Part shown: one piece after another, positions 34,332-44,010 of the stretch
How the letters are laid out: each line of letters begins with the position of its first letter
How positions within the stretch are numbered: the stretch's first letter is position 1
DNA from: Myxococcales bacterium
Lineage (GTDB): Bacteria > Myxococcota > B64-G9
Assembly (NCBI GenBank): GCA_012798435.1
Contig: JAAZNF010000028.1
Location: forward strand, 79,362-143,361
Direction of reading: 5' to 3'
Length of the DNA: 64,000 nt
Position numbers and translations under genes: made by a program
Notes under the pieces: model-generated
The model's input: only the letters and a program-made list of their open reading frames with translations
What the model was told of the DNA's origin: nothing
Database searches by the model: none

Positions 34332-35795
34332 TTATTTCGTGGGAAGCGCGTCCGGGCGCATCAGGATGCTGCAGGTGACGTGCGAGCCAACCCCCGCGTG
34401 ACTGATGGCCAGGCCCCGCTTGGCGTCGGGCACCTGCAGGTTCTCGATGTCCTTGGGCATGGTCTTGCCGAAGCGCTCCCACATCTCCTTGCGGGCGTGG
34501 AAGTACTTCCAGCGGTTCTGCAGCTGCCAGAACAGCTCGCACACCTGCATGATGCCCGTGGCGCCCACGGCATGCATGCAGCCGATGAGTCCGCCCGAGA
34601 GGTTGGAGGGCAGGCGTCCGGGTTTTCCGGCCAGCTTCTTCGAAAAGCTGCCATCGTCGGGAACGGTGAGGTAGGCGTCGCCGCTCTCGATGTATTCGGG
34701 CCCCCGACCGTACGGCCGCAGGCCGATGTCCTCGTAGGTCTGGATGTCGCTGATGGTGAAGGCGTCGTGCAACTCGACGAGATCGAGATCCTCGCACGGG
34801 TCGTGGATGCCACACATGTTGTAGGCGTAGTAGGCCGCCATGCGCGCCGCCAGGAATCCCGTGAAGCCGGGGTAGCGCTCGTTGACCTCCGGGCCCTTGA
34901 GCTTTTCGTAGTACTTGCGGATCTCGGGGTCGGCTTCCTCGTGCGGCAGCAGCGGGATGTCCATGTTGCGCCGGTCGGCGGTGCGCAGGGTGTGGCTGCC
35001 GGCGGTGACGAACAGGCGCATCGGCTTGTCGCTCAACTTATAGGCGACCTCCTCCGAACAAACCAGCACCGCAGACACTCCCACGCTCATCAGGCAGGCG
35101 TCGTAGAAACGCAAGGGATCGGCCACCACGGGGGATTTCTCCACGTCTTCCACCGTGATCTTGCCGTGGGTCTGGGCGAAGGGGTTGGAATAGGCGTGCC
35201 GGCGGTTCTTCACCGCGATCTTGGACATGGTGCGCCGGAAGGCCGGCGAGCCCTTGCCGAACACCTTCCAGTAGCGCTGGGCCATGAGCGCGTAGTAGCC
35301 GGTGTAGATGTGGCCCAGCTCGGTCTCGTAGTCCTTGTCGGCCGCGGTGGCGATGTAGTGGTTGCCCGTCCAGGTGTCCACCTCGTCCATACGCTCCCAG
35401 CCCATGGCCAGCGCGCAGTCGGAGTAACCAGAGGCGATCAGATTGCTGGCGATCCACAGGGTCGAGCCGCCGGTGGCACCGCCGGTCTTGATGCCCACGT
35501 TCCCCATGGGATCCAGCCCGAGCCGGTCGTGGATCAAAGCCTCGCCGAGCAGCTGATCGCCGAAGTGATCGGCAAAGTGCCCATAGCAGGCGGTGTGGAT
35601 GTACTCCTTGAGCTCCTGGATGCCGTCCACCTTGAGGTTGTTCTCGAGGGCCAGCATGCGGAAGGCCTCGACCGCCAACTCCTCAGTCTTCTTCTCGGGA
35701 TAGAACTTCTTGAAGTCGCTCTGGCCGGCGGCGACCAGGTAGACCGGACGCATCTGTTTGGGAATGGCCAGATTCCCGGGGCCGAACTTGATCAT
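34332..35795 (-). CDS. Thiolase-fold enzyme lacking the usual nucleophilic Cys
   Basis: The 487-aa protein is SCP2-thiolase-like, with C-terminal ELHDAFTISDI (His) and HAVGATGIMQV motifs. In ordinary thiolases the nucleophile lies in a CxSG block after VNxA; here the aligned segment is GIKTGGATGGSTLW (residues 101-114), with no Cys. That pattern and the DUF35 partner suggest a retro-aldol or other CoA chemistry like Ltp2 rather than Claisen cleavage. An ACYG Cys at residue 70 is too early to align. The ATG follows GGAGGAGAG. The gene is divergent from the rrf2-hcp operon. Confidence 0.8.
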   Translation of the reverse strand: MIKFGPGNLAIPKQMRPVYLVAAGQSDFKKFYPEKKTEELAVEAFRMLALENNLKVDGIQELKEYIHTACYGHFADHFGDQLLGEALIHDRLGLDPMGNVGIKTGGATGGSTLWIASNLIASGYSDCALAMGWERMDEVDTWTGNHYIATAADKDYETELGHIYTGYYALMAQRYWKVFGKGSPAFRRTMSKIAVKNRRHAYSNPFAQTHGKITVEDVEKSPVVADPLRFYDACLMSVGVSAVLVCSEEVAYKLSDKPMRLFVTAGSHTLRTADRRNMDIPLLPHEEADPEIRKYYEKLKGPEVNERYPGFTGFLAARMAAYYAYNMCGIHDPCEDLDLVELHDAFTISDIQTYEDIGLRPYGRGPEYIESGDAYLTVPDDGSFSKKLAGKPGRLPSNLSGGLIGCMHAVGATGIMQVCELFWQLQNRWKYFHARKEMWERFGKTMPKDIENLQVPDAKRGLAISHAGVGSHVTCSILMRPDALPTK

Positions 35796-35892
35796 GCTCT
35801 CTCCTCCGAAGGTAGGATGGGTTCTCTCTCGGGTTTTGACCAAACCACAACCCCGCGGTCCGATCAACTGTTTTTCGGCCGGCGCTCTTACC

Positions 35893-35922
35893 TTGACACC
35901 GGCCCAGTATTTCTGGTAATTG
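35893..35922 (+). promoter_or_regulatory. Predicted promoter of rrf2-hcp
   Basis: TTGACA, an 18-nt spacer and an extended TGGTAATTG -10 lie 37 bp upstream of the regulator start. Confidence 0.55.
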
Positions 35923-35958
35923 AGTACCTGTTTTCTTGTTTTCTCGGATGAGACGTCG

Positions 35959-36561
35959 ATGAACGGAATCCTGGCCTTCTCGGACGCTGCGTCTCTGGCG
36001 CTACACACGGCAGGATTGCTGGCGGCAGAGCCGAAGCGGCTACGCTCGGTCCCAGAGATGGCCGAGATGCTGGGTGCTTCTCAGGCCCACCTGGCCAAGG
36101 TGCTCCAGAGCCTGGCGCGGGCGGGATTGGTGCGCTCGGTGCGTGGCCCGGGCGGAGGTTTCCAGTTGGCCCGCTCTCCCCGCGAGATGACCCTCCTCGA
36201 AGTGTACGAGGCCGTGTCTGGAACGCTGCGGCCCTCGACCTGCCTGCTGCGCCGGCCCGTGTGCACCGCGGGAGGCTGCGTGCTCGGAGATCTGCTGCGC
36301 CGGGTGCAGACCGATGTGCGCGAGTACCTGTCCGGAACGAAGGTCGCCGCGCTCGCCGCGCTGCGCTTCGAGGGCGATCCACCCACGCCAGACGATGGAG
36401 CCCCCGTACAAGACCCAGGCCATCTGCGCGGAGAACGCGCCAAAGGAGGTAATCTATGTTCTGCTGGCAGTGCGAACAAACGGCGAGAGGGCAAGGTTGT
36501 CAGGGACAACACGGCGTGTGCGGCAAGGACGCCCGAACCGCCGCGCTCCAGGATTTGTTGA
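35959..36561 (+). CDS. Rrf2-family iron-sulfur regulator, probably controlling hcp
   Basis: The winged helix (about residues 10-70) ends with [10 protein letters not shown], typical of Rrf2. Cys95, Cys102 and Cys107 ([15 protein letters not shown]) can ligate an iron-sulfur cluster, as in NsrR and IscR. NO- or redox-sensing control of the hcp gene just downstream is a common arrangement. The frame stays open to 36561, giving 200 aa instead of about 145-165, and overlaps hcp by 106 bp in another frame. The last 60 residues look unlike the family. Confidence 0.82.
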   Translation: MNGILAFSDAASLALHTAGLLAAEPKRLRSVPEMAEMLGASQAHLAKVLQSLARAGLVRSVRGPGGGFQLARSPREMTLLEVYEAVSGTLRPSTCLLRRPVCTAGGCVLGDLLRRVQTDVREYLSGTKVAALAALRFEGDPPTPDDGAPVQDPGHLRGERAKGGNLCSAGSANKRREGKVVRDNTACAARTPEPPRSRIC

Positions 36562-38111
36562 TCGAGCTCACCAAGGGCGTGGCCATGTACGCCCACCAGG
36601 CTCGGGCTGCAGCGGGGCCGGCAGCCCGAGAGCGGGAGATCGACGTGGGGGTGATCGAGGCGCTGTTCTCGACGGTGACCAATGTGAACTTCGACCCACA
36701 GCGGGTTTCGGCATTCATCGACCAGATGACCTCTCTTCGTGAGCGGGCCCGGGAGCTTTATCTCGAAGCGTACCGTAAGGCGGGCCAGACGCCGGAGGAT
36801 CTCGACGGTGCCGTGACGCTCAAGGTTGTGCCTGATCTCGATGGCCGCGTGAGGCAAGGCGAGGCGGTGGGAATCTCGGCGCGTCTCTCGGCCGCGGGAT
36901 GCGACATCGTCGGCCTGCAAGAGCTCGTGTTGTACGGGCTCAAGGGAATGGCCGCTTACGCCGACCATGCACAGATCCTCGGCCAGGAGGATGTGGCGCT
37001 CTACGCCTTTTTCCACGAGGCGCTGGCTCGACTCACACGCCCGGCGAGCATCTCCGAACTGCTCAGTCTCGCCCTGAAGGTCGGCGAGTGGAACCTCAAG
37101 GCCATGGAACTGCTGGACGCCGCCAACACTGGCGCGTTCGGCCATCCCACACCGACGGCGGTGCGAGTCACACCCCGGCGCGGCAAGGCCATCCTGGTAT
37201 CGGGTCATGATCTGCTCGACCTGGCCGCCTTGCTCGAACAGACCACCGGGAAGGGCATCCAGGTCTACACGCATGGCGAGATGCTTCCGGCCCACGGCTA
37301 TCCCGGTCTGCGGAAACACCCACATCTGGCCGGCAACTACGGAGGCGCCTGGCAGGAGCAGCGCAAGGAGTTCAACCAGTTCCCCGGGGCCATCCTGATG
37401 ACCACCAACTGCATCCAGCGTCCTCTGGATTCCTACCGGGCTCGCATCTTCACCACCGGTCTGGTGGCCTGGCCTGGCGTGACTCATGTGACGCGTAAGG
37501 ACTTCTCCCCGGTGATTCGGGCCGCGCAGGCGGCAGAAGGGTTCACGACCGATGGTCCGGAGCAGACTATCACCGTCGGCTTCGGCCACCAGGCGGTCCT
37601 GGGGGTGGCCGACAAGGTGATCGAGGCGGTGAAGAAGGGCAAGATCCGCCACTTCTTCCTGGTCGGTGGTTGCGATGGCGCCGAAACAGGCCGCGACTAC
37701 TACACTCGCTTCGCCGAGGCAGTACCGAAAGACTGCGTGGTCCTCACCTTGGCGTGCGGCAAGTACCGCTTCAACAAGCTTTCGTTCGGCGAGATCGCGG
37801 GCATCCCCCGCCTGCTCGACGTCGGCCAGTGCAATGACGCCTACTCGGCCATCCGCATCGCCGGGGCCTTGGCACAGGCGTTCGGCACCGACGTGAACGG
37901 CCTGCCGCTATCCCTGGTGTTGTCCTGGTACGAGCAGAAAGCAGTGGCTATCCTGCTCACCCTGCTCCACCTCGGTATCCGCAACATCCGGCTGGGTCCC
38001 AAGCTCCCGGCGTTTGTGAGTCCTGAGGCACTGAAGGTGCTCGTTGACAAGTTCCAGCTTGTGCTCATCTCCACGCCGGAGGAAGATCTGAAGGCCGCCC
38101 TCAACCGCTGA
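36456..38111 (+). CDS. hcp: Hydroxylamine reductase / hybrid cluster protein
   Basis: The 551-aa protein starts MFCWQC behind AAAGGAGG. N-terminal Cys3, Cys6, Cys15 and Cys22 bind a [4Fe-4S] cluster. The hybrid-cluster ligands are recognised in [31 protein letters not shown] and GQCNDAYSA. Hcp protects anaerobes from NO and reduces hydroxylamine in vitro; E. coli Hcp S-nitrosylates proteins. No hcr reductase gene is adjacent. The upstream Rrf2 gene overlaps its start. Confidence 0.96.
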   Translation: MFCWQCEQTARGQGCQGQHGVCGKDARTAALQDLLIELTKGVAMYAHQARAAAGPAAREREIDVGVIEALFSTVTNVNFDPQRVSAFIDQMTSLRERARELYLEAYRKAGQTPEDLDGAVTLKVVPDLDGRVRQGEAVGISARLSAAGCDIVGLQELVLYGLKGMAAYADHAQILGQEDVALYAFFHEALARLTRPASISELLSLALKVGEWNLKAMELLDAANTGAFGHPTPTAVRVTPRRGKAILVSGHDLLDLAALLEQTTGKGIQVYTHGEMLPAHGYPGLRKHPHLAGNYGGAWQEQRKEFNQFPGAILMTTNCIQRPLDSYRARIFTTGLVAWPGVTHVTRKDFSPVIRAAQAAEGFTTDGPEQTITVGFGHQAVLGVADKVIEAVKKGKIRHFFLVGGCDGAETGRDYYTRFAEAVPKDCVVLTLACGKYRFNKLSFGEIAGIPRLLDVGQCNDAYSAIRIAGALAQAFGTDVNGLPLSLVLSWYEQKAVAILLTLLHLGIRNIRLGPKLPAFVSPEALKVLVDKFQLVLISTPEEDLKAALNR

Positions 38112-38235
38112 CGCCGCCGCACGAGCGCCGCCAGTGGATTCAACGAAACGCTCGTGCCGCAAGGCAGCGTTTCCCCCAATTTCCACAGTCCCTGGGCCGC
38201 TTTTCCCGCCCGGCTCTTTTTGATAGAGTCACTTC

Positions 38236-38877
38236 GTGCTCGCCCTGGTCGGCACCATCCACCTGGACCCGGAGGGATATCCCCGCCTGATTCTGCTGTT
38301 CGAGCGGCTGCGCCCCCAGGTGATCTCGGTGGAGCTGAGCCAGTACGCGCTCAAGTTCCGGCGCCAGCACGGCCAGCGGCTGCGCGAGCGGCTCTCCGGT
38401 TTCCGCCGCCCCGACGGCACGCTCCCCGAGGGACTGGCCGCGGTGGAGGCCCAGCTCGAGATCCCCTTCGAGTACCGCGCCGCTCACGACTACGCCCGGC
38501 TCAACCGCGCCAAGCTGGTGTGCATTGGCGACAGCCGCCGCTCGCAGGCGCTGCTCTCTCTTCTGGAGCGCGAACTGATGGCCACCGACAACCTGGTCAC
38601 GCTCGCCCTGCGCCGCGACATCCCACTCGCCGAGCTGGTGGCGTGCGAGTGGGTGCGCGCGAAGCGTGAGTTCGAGAAGAGCCCGCTGGCCGGGACCGAT
38701 CTGGCCCGCCGCCTCGCCTCCGCCGACCGCAAGATGGCCCGCCGCATCCGTGTCCTGGCCACACCCGGCGCCAACCTGGTCCACGTGGGCGGCTGGGAGC
38801 ACCTGGCGGGCCTCACCTCACTGCTTTCCGACCTCGCGCCGCAAGTGACCCTTCTCGCTCCGGAGACGCTCTCCTAG
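38236..38877 (+). CDS. TraB/GumN-like protein of unknown activity
   Basis: The 213-aa protein starts with GTG and LALVGTIHLD, the GTxH motif of TraB/PrgY/GumN (EreA-ChaN-like) hydrolases. Later VISVELS and C-terminal HVGGWEHL fit the same fold. Family members are proposed metal-dependent hydrolases. No signal peptide is visible. No clear ribosome site precedes the GTG, so the start is uncertain. Confidence 0.62.
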   Translation: MLALVGTIHLDPEGYPRLILLFERLRPQVISVELSQYALKFRRQHGQRLRERLSGFRRPDGTLPEGLAAVEAQLEIPFEYRAAHDYARLNRAKLVCIGDSRRSQALLSLLERELMATDNLVTLALRRDIPLAELVACEWVRAKREFEKSPLAGTDLARRLASADRKMARRIRVLATPGANLVHVGGWEHLAGLTSLLSDLAPQVTLLAPETLS

Positions 38878-39045
38878 CAATGGGGCACGGCCTCCTCACA
38901 CCCCAGGAGAGCCCCACCCCAAAAACCTTCTGACAGGATAAAGGCCCAGAAGGATTTCCAATACTCAGAAGCCACGAAACAACCCAAGTGTATTGTCGTT
39001 GCATTCGATGAAGAGAATGCAAGCATGTTCTTCTTGGAAAAGGAG

Positions 39046-39170
39046 AAGCATGCCTGCATGCTGCTCACAATAGCGATTTCAGCCGAAACCCGACCGCCGT
39101 CAAGGGCGAGCGCAGCGAGTCGCGAAGCGATTGAAAACCCTTGACGGCAAAGGTCGGGCGGAGGCTACGC
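39046..39170. repeat. Dispersed structured repeat, copy B
   Basis: AGCATGC-CT-GCATGCT (39047-39062) opens the unit. CCCGACC plus GCCGTCAAGGG (39089-39106) pairs with CCCTTGACGGC-AAA-GGTCGGG (39138-39158), giving 18 pairs with an AAA bulge. The core of about 80 bp is almost identical to copy A. The rest of the gap 38878-39328 holds a GGGGGC hairpin and no gene. Confidence 0.87.
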
Positions 39171-39294
39171 CTGTAAATGTGACCAATGGACAGCTACTGT
39201 GGAGAAGGGACGCGGAGGGTGGTGAGGTGTTGCAGAGGAGGAGGGAAATTCAGAGCAAGAGAAGGATTCTGGGGTGAGATGGTTCTCGGGGGTT

Positions 39295-39315
39295 CACGGG
39301 GGCCAGGCCCCCGTG
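39295..39315. repeat. GGGGGC hairpin downstream of repeat copy B
   Basis: CACGGGGGC and GCCCCCGTG pair around CAG, 13 bp beyond the stop of the minus-strand gene. Its position relative to the repeat (125 bp) mirrors copy A (135 bp). Confidence 0.7.
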
Positions 39316-39328
39316 CCGGGATGCCTCA

Positions 39329-41371
39329 TCACTTGGGGATGTCGAGGGTGAGGATGACGTCCCTCTGGCTGAGGTAACGGACGTTCATGTCCTTGAGCTT
39401 CGGATAGCCCGCCTGATCCACACTGATCTGGTTGACCGAGTACTTGCGCACCGCCTGAAGCGCGGCGCCCCCCTGGCTGGCGTAGCTGGTCTGGAGACCC
39501 AGCGAGCCGCCTTCCAGCGACTCGGTCCTAAACCCCTTGGGCAGGGACTGGAGCAGGATGTTCTGCGGGAAGGTCACGGTCACGCTCATGTCATCGAGCC
39601 ACTTGAAAGGATAGCGCAGCATGTGCTCGCGCTTTTCGGCGGTTGGCATGGGGCAGACATCGTAGGGGCGCCCGGTGCGGGTGTACATGGTGGGACAGGC
39701 CACATGGTGCAAGAAGGGGCTGGCCTTCACGACCATCTTGTCTCGCATGAGCTGGGCGTGATTGGGCACATGGTAGCTGATGGTGATCTCGAGCGGCTTG
39801 TCCACGTCGTCCAGGTTGAGTACCGCAAAGTCGTCCATCTCCGCCTTGTCGGCGGTGGCGGTGGCGATGGAGCGCACGGCGCTCTCGCGATCCTTGGGAT
39901 TGAGCGGGGTGAGCCAGGTGCGGTAGGCCAGCGCCATCTGGCCGGTGATCACCGAGCGCGCGTCCACCTTGGCCACGCCCTCCACGGAGATCGCGCCGGT
40001 CACGGTGATCTCGCGCTTGTTCTCGGCGGCGGCGGAGATGGGCAGGTCGCGGAACGACACCTGACCACCCTTGACGAACAGGGCCTTGCGGCCCTCGAAG
40101 GCCCAGGGGATCTTTCCGAAGCCCACCAGCCGGTTGGTGGTGTCGAGCAGCGTGCCGTCGGGCAGCGCCAGTAACGGGTGGGTGAACTGGTACAGGTCGG
40201 GCACGCCCTCCAGCGGCGCCACCTGGTCCGCCGGCGAGGTCAACACCACCGAGGCGTCCAGTCCCTGGGATTGCAGCATGAGGAACATCAGGTTGGCCGC
40301 CTGCTCCGGTGTGGCGGTCTTCTCATCCACGACCTGCTTGATCTTGACCGTGGAGATCTCGATCTCCCGCGGCACGTAGGTCAAACCCTCGTAGGCCTCG
40401 ATGGAGAGGTTGTGTTTCACCCAGTGGTAGATGGCCCGGGCCTTCTCCTTCGGGTCGGTGACGCCGGCCACGGCCTTCTCCGCCAGTTCCTTGGCGATGG
40501 CGGGCGGTCGGCCGTAGTGGTTGAACCACCTGAAGTACGTCTCGCCCAGGGTGTTCCAATCCCAGCGTTTCTCGCCCTGCCACACGTACACCGCCGCGCC
40601 GAGGTCGGTGATCTCGGGCATGCCCTCCTCGGCGATCACCGCGGGCACGTCGCGAGCCTCCCACACGTCGAAGGTGGCCTGGCGGCTGACACCCACGTAG
40701 CCCATCATGCCGGTGATCATGCCGGTGGTGTCGCTGTAGTCGGGTTTGAGGTTCCCCGGGTCGTAGATGACCGGCTGGATCTCGGCGCGCTGGATGGGGC
40801 GGGCCATCATGAACTTGGAGTACATCACCGGCGCGTCCATCTTGGAGAACATCCACACCGGTGCGCCGCCCCGCTTGGTGTAGCGGTAGCTGATGACGTC
40901 GCCCGCGTCCAGGCCGGGGAACACGATCACGGTGCGGTAGGCGTTGATGGGCGGGGTGACGTCCGGAATGATGTCCTTGGCCACTACGGTGGTCATGAAG
41001 TCGCTCTTACCGAGCTCGACCTTGCGCCCGTCGGGCTTCTCGATGGTGGCGGCGAGGTCGAGCAGGTCCCCGACGTGCGAGATGAAGATGTTTCCGAAGT
41101 GGTAGCCCTCGGTGGCCGCCCGGTCGAGCAATTTGATCTTGGCGTACTCGGTGGTGGCGTAGGAGGGGTAGTAGCTGTTGCCGATGTCGTAGGGGTGAAA
41201 GTGCACGTAGCCCACGTCGTACAGGTACACGGCATGGACGTTCTGGTACTTGCCTTCGGGGGCGCGCGCGTTCTCCACCTCGGGCGGGATGATCACCAGG
41301 TCGCTCGCGGCGCAGGCGGAAAACAGCAGCGCGGCGAGTGATACGACACCAGAGTTGCGTGACGGTGCCAT
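39329..41371 (-). CDS. DUF3857/transglutaminase-like lipoprotein without catalytic Cys
   Basis: The 680-aa lipoprotein (Cys20 in FSAC) has an N-terminal DUF3857 beta domain (about 70-280), a transglutaminase-like core (about 300-440) and a C-terminal beta domain. Where the paralogue at 41395-43365 has YGDCKA, this protein has TATPEQ, so the nucleophile is lost. The His (FTHPL) and Asp (LLDTTN) positions remain. It starts 23 bp after that paralogue with an AAAGGA site. A binding role rather than catalysis is likely. Confidence 0.8.
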   Translation of the reverse strand: MAPSRNSGVVSLAALLFSACAASDLVIIPPEVENARAPEGKYQNVHAVYLYDVGYVHFHPYDIGNSYYPSYATTEYAKIKLLDRAATEGYHFGNIFISHVGDLLDLAATIEKPDGRKVELGKSDFMTTVVAKDIIPDVTPPINAYRTVIVFPGLDAGDVISYRYTKRGGAPVWMFSKMDAPVMYSKFMMARPIQRAEIQPVIYDPGNLKPDYSDTTGMITGMMGYVGVSRQATFDVWEARDVPAVIAEEGMPEITDLGAAVYVWQGEKRWDWNTLGETYFRWFNHYGRPPAIAKELAEKAVAGVTDPKEKARAIYHWVKHNLSIEAYEGLTYVPREIEISTVKIKQVVDEKTATPEQAANLMFLMLQSQGLDASVVLTSPADQVAPLEGVPDLYQFTHPLLALPDGTLLDTTNRLVGFGKIPWAFEGRKALFVKGGQVSFRDLPISAAAENKREITVTGAISVEGVAKVDARSVITGQMALAYRTWLTPLNPKDRESAVRSIATATADKAEMDDFAVLNLDDVDKPLEITISYHVPNHAQLMRDKMVVKASPFLHHVACPTMYTRTGRPYDVCPMPTAEKREHMLRYPFKWLDDMSVTVTFPQNILLQSLPKGFRTESLEGGSLGLQTSYASQGGAALQAVRKYSVNQISVDQAGYPKLKDMNVRYLSQRDVILTLDIPK

Positions 41372-41394
41372 GGGGTATCCTTTCTATGGAAACT

Positions 41395-43365
41395 TTATGC
41401 CTTCTTCTTGGCCGGCTCGAACATGAGCACGAAGTTCCCGGCGTCCAGCGCCTTTCGCAACGACTCGCGGGCGGTGGGGTACTTGTCCGGAGGGATCTGG
41501 AGCTGCTTCAGCGCCATGCGGTACTCGGTCACCACCCGGTCGCCTTCGATCTGGGTGAGGCGCTCGGCCGAGACCCACTCGTCGTCCAGGGCGAAGTTCT
41601 TGGGCTGACCGGCGAGCTCCATCCCCGCCGGGATGGCTACCTCGTAACGGATGCGGGTCAAGGTCAATGAGTTGAGATCCAGCGGGTACCGGCGCTTGGG
41701 AAGCGAAAGCAGGTCGGACAGCGAACTCAAGAAAGGCCGCTTCACGTCGAAGGACACGCCCTTTCCGGTGGACTGGAAGGCCTTGTCGAGGCGCGCCTTG
41801 AACTGGATGGCGAACGGCTGGTTGTTGTCGTCCTTCCCCGTCGTCACCTGCTCGAGCAGGGTGGCCTGGGGGTACGCCTCGCGCAGCATCTCCTGCAGAT
41901 ACTTGGGCCAGCGGTCGCCGGGGTACTCCTGCGCGCGGGAGCGGAAGTTGCCCGCGGTGTTGCCGGTGGTGGAGAGCGCCACGCTCATCTGCGCGGTCAC
42001 CGCGTCCAGGGGCCGGAACTCGACCTTCCACTCGGCCTGGTTGCTCTCGGCGGGCTGGACCGGGATGAAGTCGAGGAACGGCGCCCCCGGGCGGGCCACC
42101 ACCACGTGTACGCCCTGGTCGGCGGCTGGTGTGGTCTTGTAATCGAGGTCGCGGTAGGTGGCGTCCATCCAGTACACTTGGCCGTCGGCCTCGACTCGAG
42201 CGATGGAGTGGTTGAAGTGGAACGGCCCCGGCAGATCGAGCGGCAGCTTGCCAAGAGAGGGCCGGATGCCGATCAGGATGGGATCGGCCTTGAGCCCCAG
42301 CTCGCGGCACAGCACGGTGATGAGCCCCGCCACCGCCTTGCAATCGCCGTACTTCTTGCTGCACACCACGTGCGCCGACAGCGGGATGAAGCCGGCCAGG
42401 CCCTTCTCCAGGCCGACGTAGCGCACGTTGTTGTTCATGTAGTCCCACACCATCTTGAGCTTCTCGGTCTCGGTCTTGGCCTTCTCGGCGATGGCTTTCG
42501 CCACCTCCTTCACCGGCTCGGTGATCTCCTGCTTGTCCTTGATCATCTCGTGCCAGCAGGTCCCCAGATCCTCCCAGGAGCGGATGGCCTTGCAGGCCGG
42601 GTACTCGCCGAAGGCCGAGACCTTCTCGTTGGCCACGCGGAGCTGCGCCAGCACGTCGGAGGGCGCCACCATGCCCTTCTCGATGAAGAGAGGCGGCACG
42701 TCGCGGGCAGTCCAGGTGCGACGCAGGCGGTTGCCCACTCGCTCCTCCAGCGGCTTGATGTCGATGTTGTCGGTGCGCCACTTGTAGGCAAAGTCGGCGG
42801 GGGTGTCGAGGGTGTAGCTCACCTCTAGCACTGGATCGCGGTCCTGGAAGTTGAGCCCACCCACGCCCAGGAACTTCGCCGAGCGGATACGGTAGCGCTC
42901 CTCGATGATGGCCCCGGGGCCGGCGCCCTTGAGCTTGAACACCATGCAGCGTTGGTCCTGCTCCGGGATGGCCCAGTCCACCCAGGTGATATCGCGGATG
43001 TCGTCTTTCTCCAACGGGAAGACCTTGCCGTCCGGGGCGATGGCGCGGGCCTCGATCGACTCCACCTTGTCCCAGGTCTCGTTGTAGCAGATGGCCCGTT
43101 CGATGCGGCAGTTGGACGAGTCCTCGGCGCAATCCAGCGCCTTGCGGTCAAGGATCTTGACCCGGCGGAACCCCTCCGTGATCAGGCTCTCGCCGCGGTC
43201 GTCCACCGTCCCGGTGGAGCGGTCCTCCAGCACCACCGCCACCGCGCCCTCGAAGCGGGTGGGGGTGACATTCTCGTACTGTTTGATCACCGCGGTTCCC
43301 GATGCGGCGCAGCCGAAGATCACAGCGGACGACACCAGCACGAACCAGTAGCGGGCACTTTTCAT
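41395..43365 (-). CDS. DUF3857/transglutaminase-like lipoprotein with intact triad
   Basis: The 656-aa lipoprotein (Cys19 in FGC) has DUF3857 at the N-terminus and a transglutaminase-like core with Cys in KKYGDCKA, His in NHSIARV and Asp in YWMDAT, a complete Cys-His-Asp triad. Such proteins are probably periplasmic peptidases or amidases. The ATG follows AGAGGTG; a GTG two codons earlier is possible. It is in one run with the DUF4920-like gene upstream and its inactive paralogue downstream. Confidence 0.83.
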   Translation of the reverse strand: MKSARYWFVLVSSAVIFGCAASGTAVIKQYENVTPTRFEGAVAVVLEDRSTGTVDDRGESLITEGFRRVKILDRKALDCAEDSSNCRIERAICYNETWDKVESIEARAIAPDGKVFPLEKDDIRDITWVDWAIPEQDQRCMVFKLKGAGPGAIIEERYRIRSAKFLGVGGLNFQDRDPVLEVSYTLDTPADFAYKWRTDNIDIKPLEERVGNRLRRTWTARDVPPLFIEKGMVAPSDVLAQLRVANEKVSAFGEYPACKAIRSWEDLGTCWHEMIKDKQEITEPVKEVAKAIAEKAKTETEKLKMVWDYMNNNVRYVGLEKGLAGFIPLSAHVVCSKKYGDCKAVAGLITVLCRELGLKADPILIGIRPSLGKLPLDLPGPFHFNHSIARVEADGQVYWMDATYRDLDYKTTPAADQGVHVVVARPGAPFLDFIPVQPAESNQAEWKVEFRPLDAVTAQMSVALSTTGNTAGNFRSRAQEYPGDRWPKYLQEMLREAYPQATLLEQVTTGKDDNNQPFAIQFKARLDKAFQSTGKGVSFDVKRPFLSSLSDLLSLPKRRYPLDLNSLTLTRIRYEVAIPAGMELAGQPKNFALDDEWVSAERLTQIEGDRVVTEYRMALKQLQIPPDKYPTARESLRKALDAGNFVLMFEPAKKKA

Positions 43366-43401
43366 GGGCACCTCTTGCGTTTCGTCACGCGACGGACGGC
43401 A

Positions 43402-43908
43402 TCAATAGAACTCGGCCCCGAAGGCCTCGATCACGGGCAAGCGCACCGGCTCCCCCGGCTTCACCGCCTCGGGCGCGAGGAACTTGTGGCCCTTCTGGAA
43501 GTACTCGACCTGCTCCGGGGTGAGCGTCTGCAACATCACCTTGCCCTCGGCCACCGCGCGCCGCTCCAGGCACTCGGCCGGCGTCTCGAAGCGGGGTTTC
43601 GCCGTCACCCGCAGCATGAGCTTTCCCTCGGCGTCGGCGATGGCGAACCAGGCGCGGGCGTGCTTGCAAAAGTCCTTCACCGTGCCTTCGACGCGGACGA
43701 TCTTCCCCTCGTACTTGGCGGGATCTTTGACGAGATCGGCCACGGTCACGGCGTCGGCGCCGGCGAGCTTCGCGCCCACCTTGTCGGCCGCCTTCGCCGG
43801 CTCGGCTACCCCGGGTTCTCCCGTCGTGGGCGCACTCGCGGCGTCCTTCTTGTCGCAACCGATAGCGAGCATGGCCAGCACGGCCAGACACAACCAGAAC
43901 AGGCGCAT
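43402..43908 (-). CDS. DUF4920-like lipoprotein
   Basis: The 168-aa lipoprotein (Cys18 in AIGC) has an Ala/Pro-rich linker and an OB-like domain beginning DPAKYEGKIVRVEGTVKDFCKHARAWFAI, which matches the DUF4920 pattern. It has a Cys-x-x-x-x-Trp arrangement and a later Cys in ECLERR. Ligand binding is likely; the role is unknown. The ATG follows GGAGGAAA. Confidence 0.75.
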   Translation of the reverse strand: MRLFWLCLAVLAMLAIGCDKKDAASAPTTGEPGVAEPAKAADKVGAKLAGADAVTVADLVKDPAKYEGKIVRVEGTVKDFCKHARAWFAIADAEGKLMLRVTAKPRFETPAECLERRAVAEGKVMLQTLTPEQVEYFQKGHKFLAPEAVKPGEPVRLPVIEAFGAEFY

Positions 43909-44010
43909 TTTTCCTCCTCGTGCTGTTCGCCGGCGCGGCCTGTCGCCGCCCCGAGCGGCAAAATATTAGGCACACCCCACGAGTTCCTTCAAGAGCATAC
44001 TCGCCGCTGG

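Noticed and set aside
35915-35928. GGTA-N6-TACC as an Rrf2 operator
   Set aside because: Only four bases per arm pair and the inner bases do not, which is too weak to claim.
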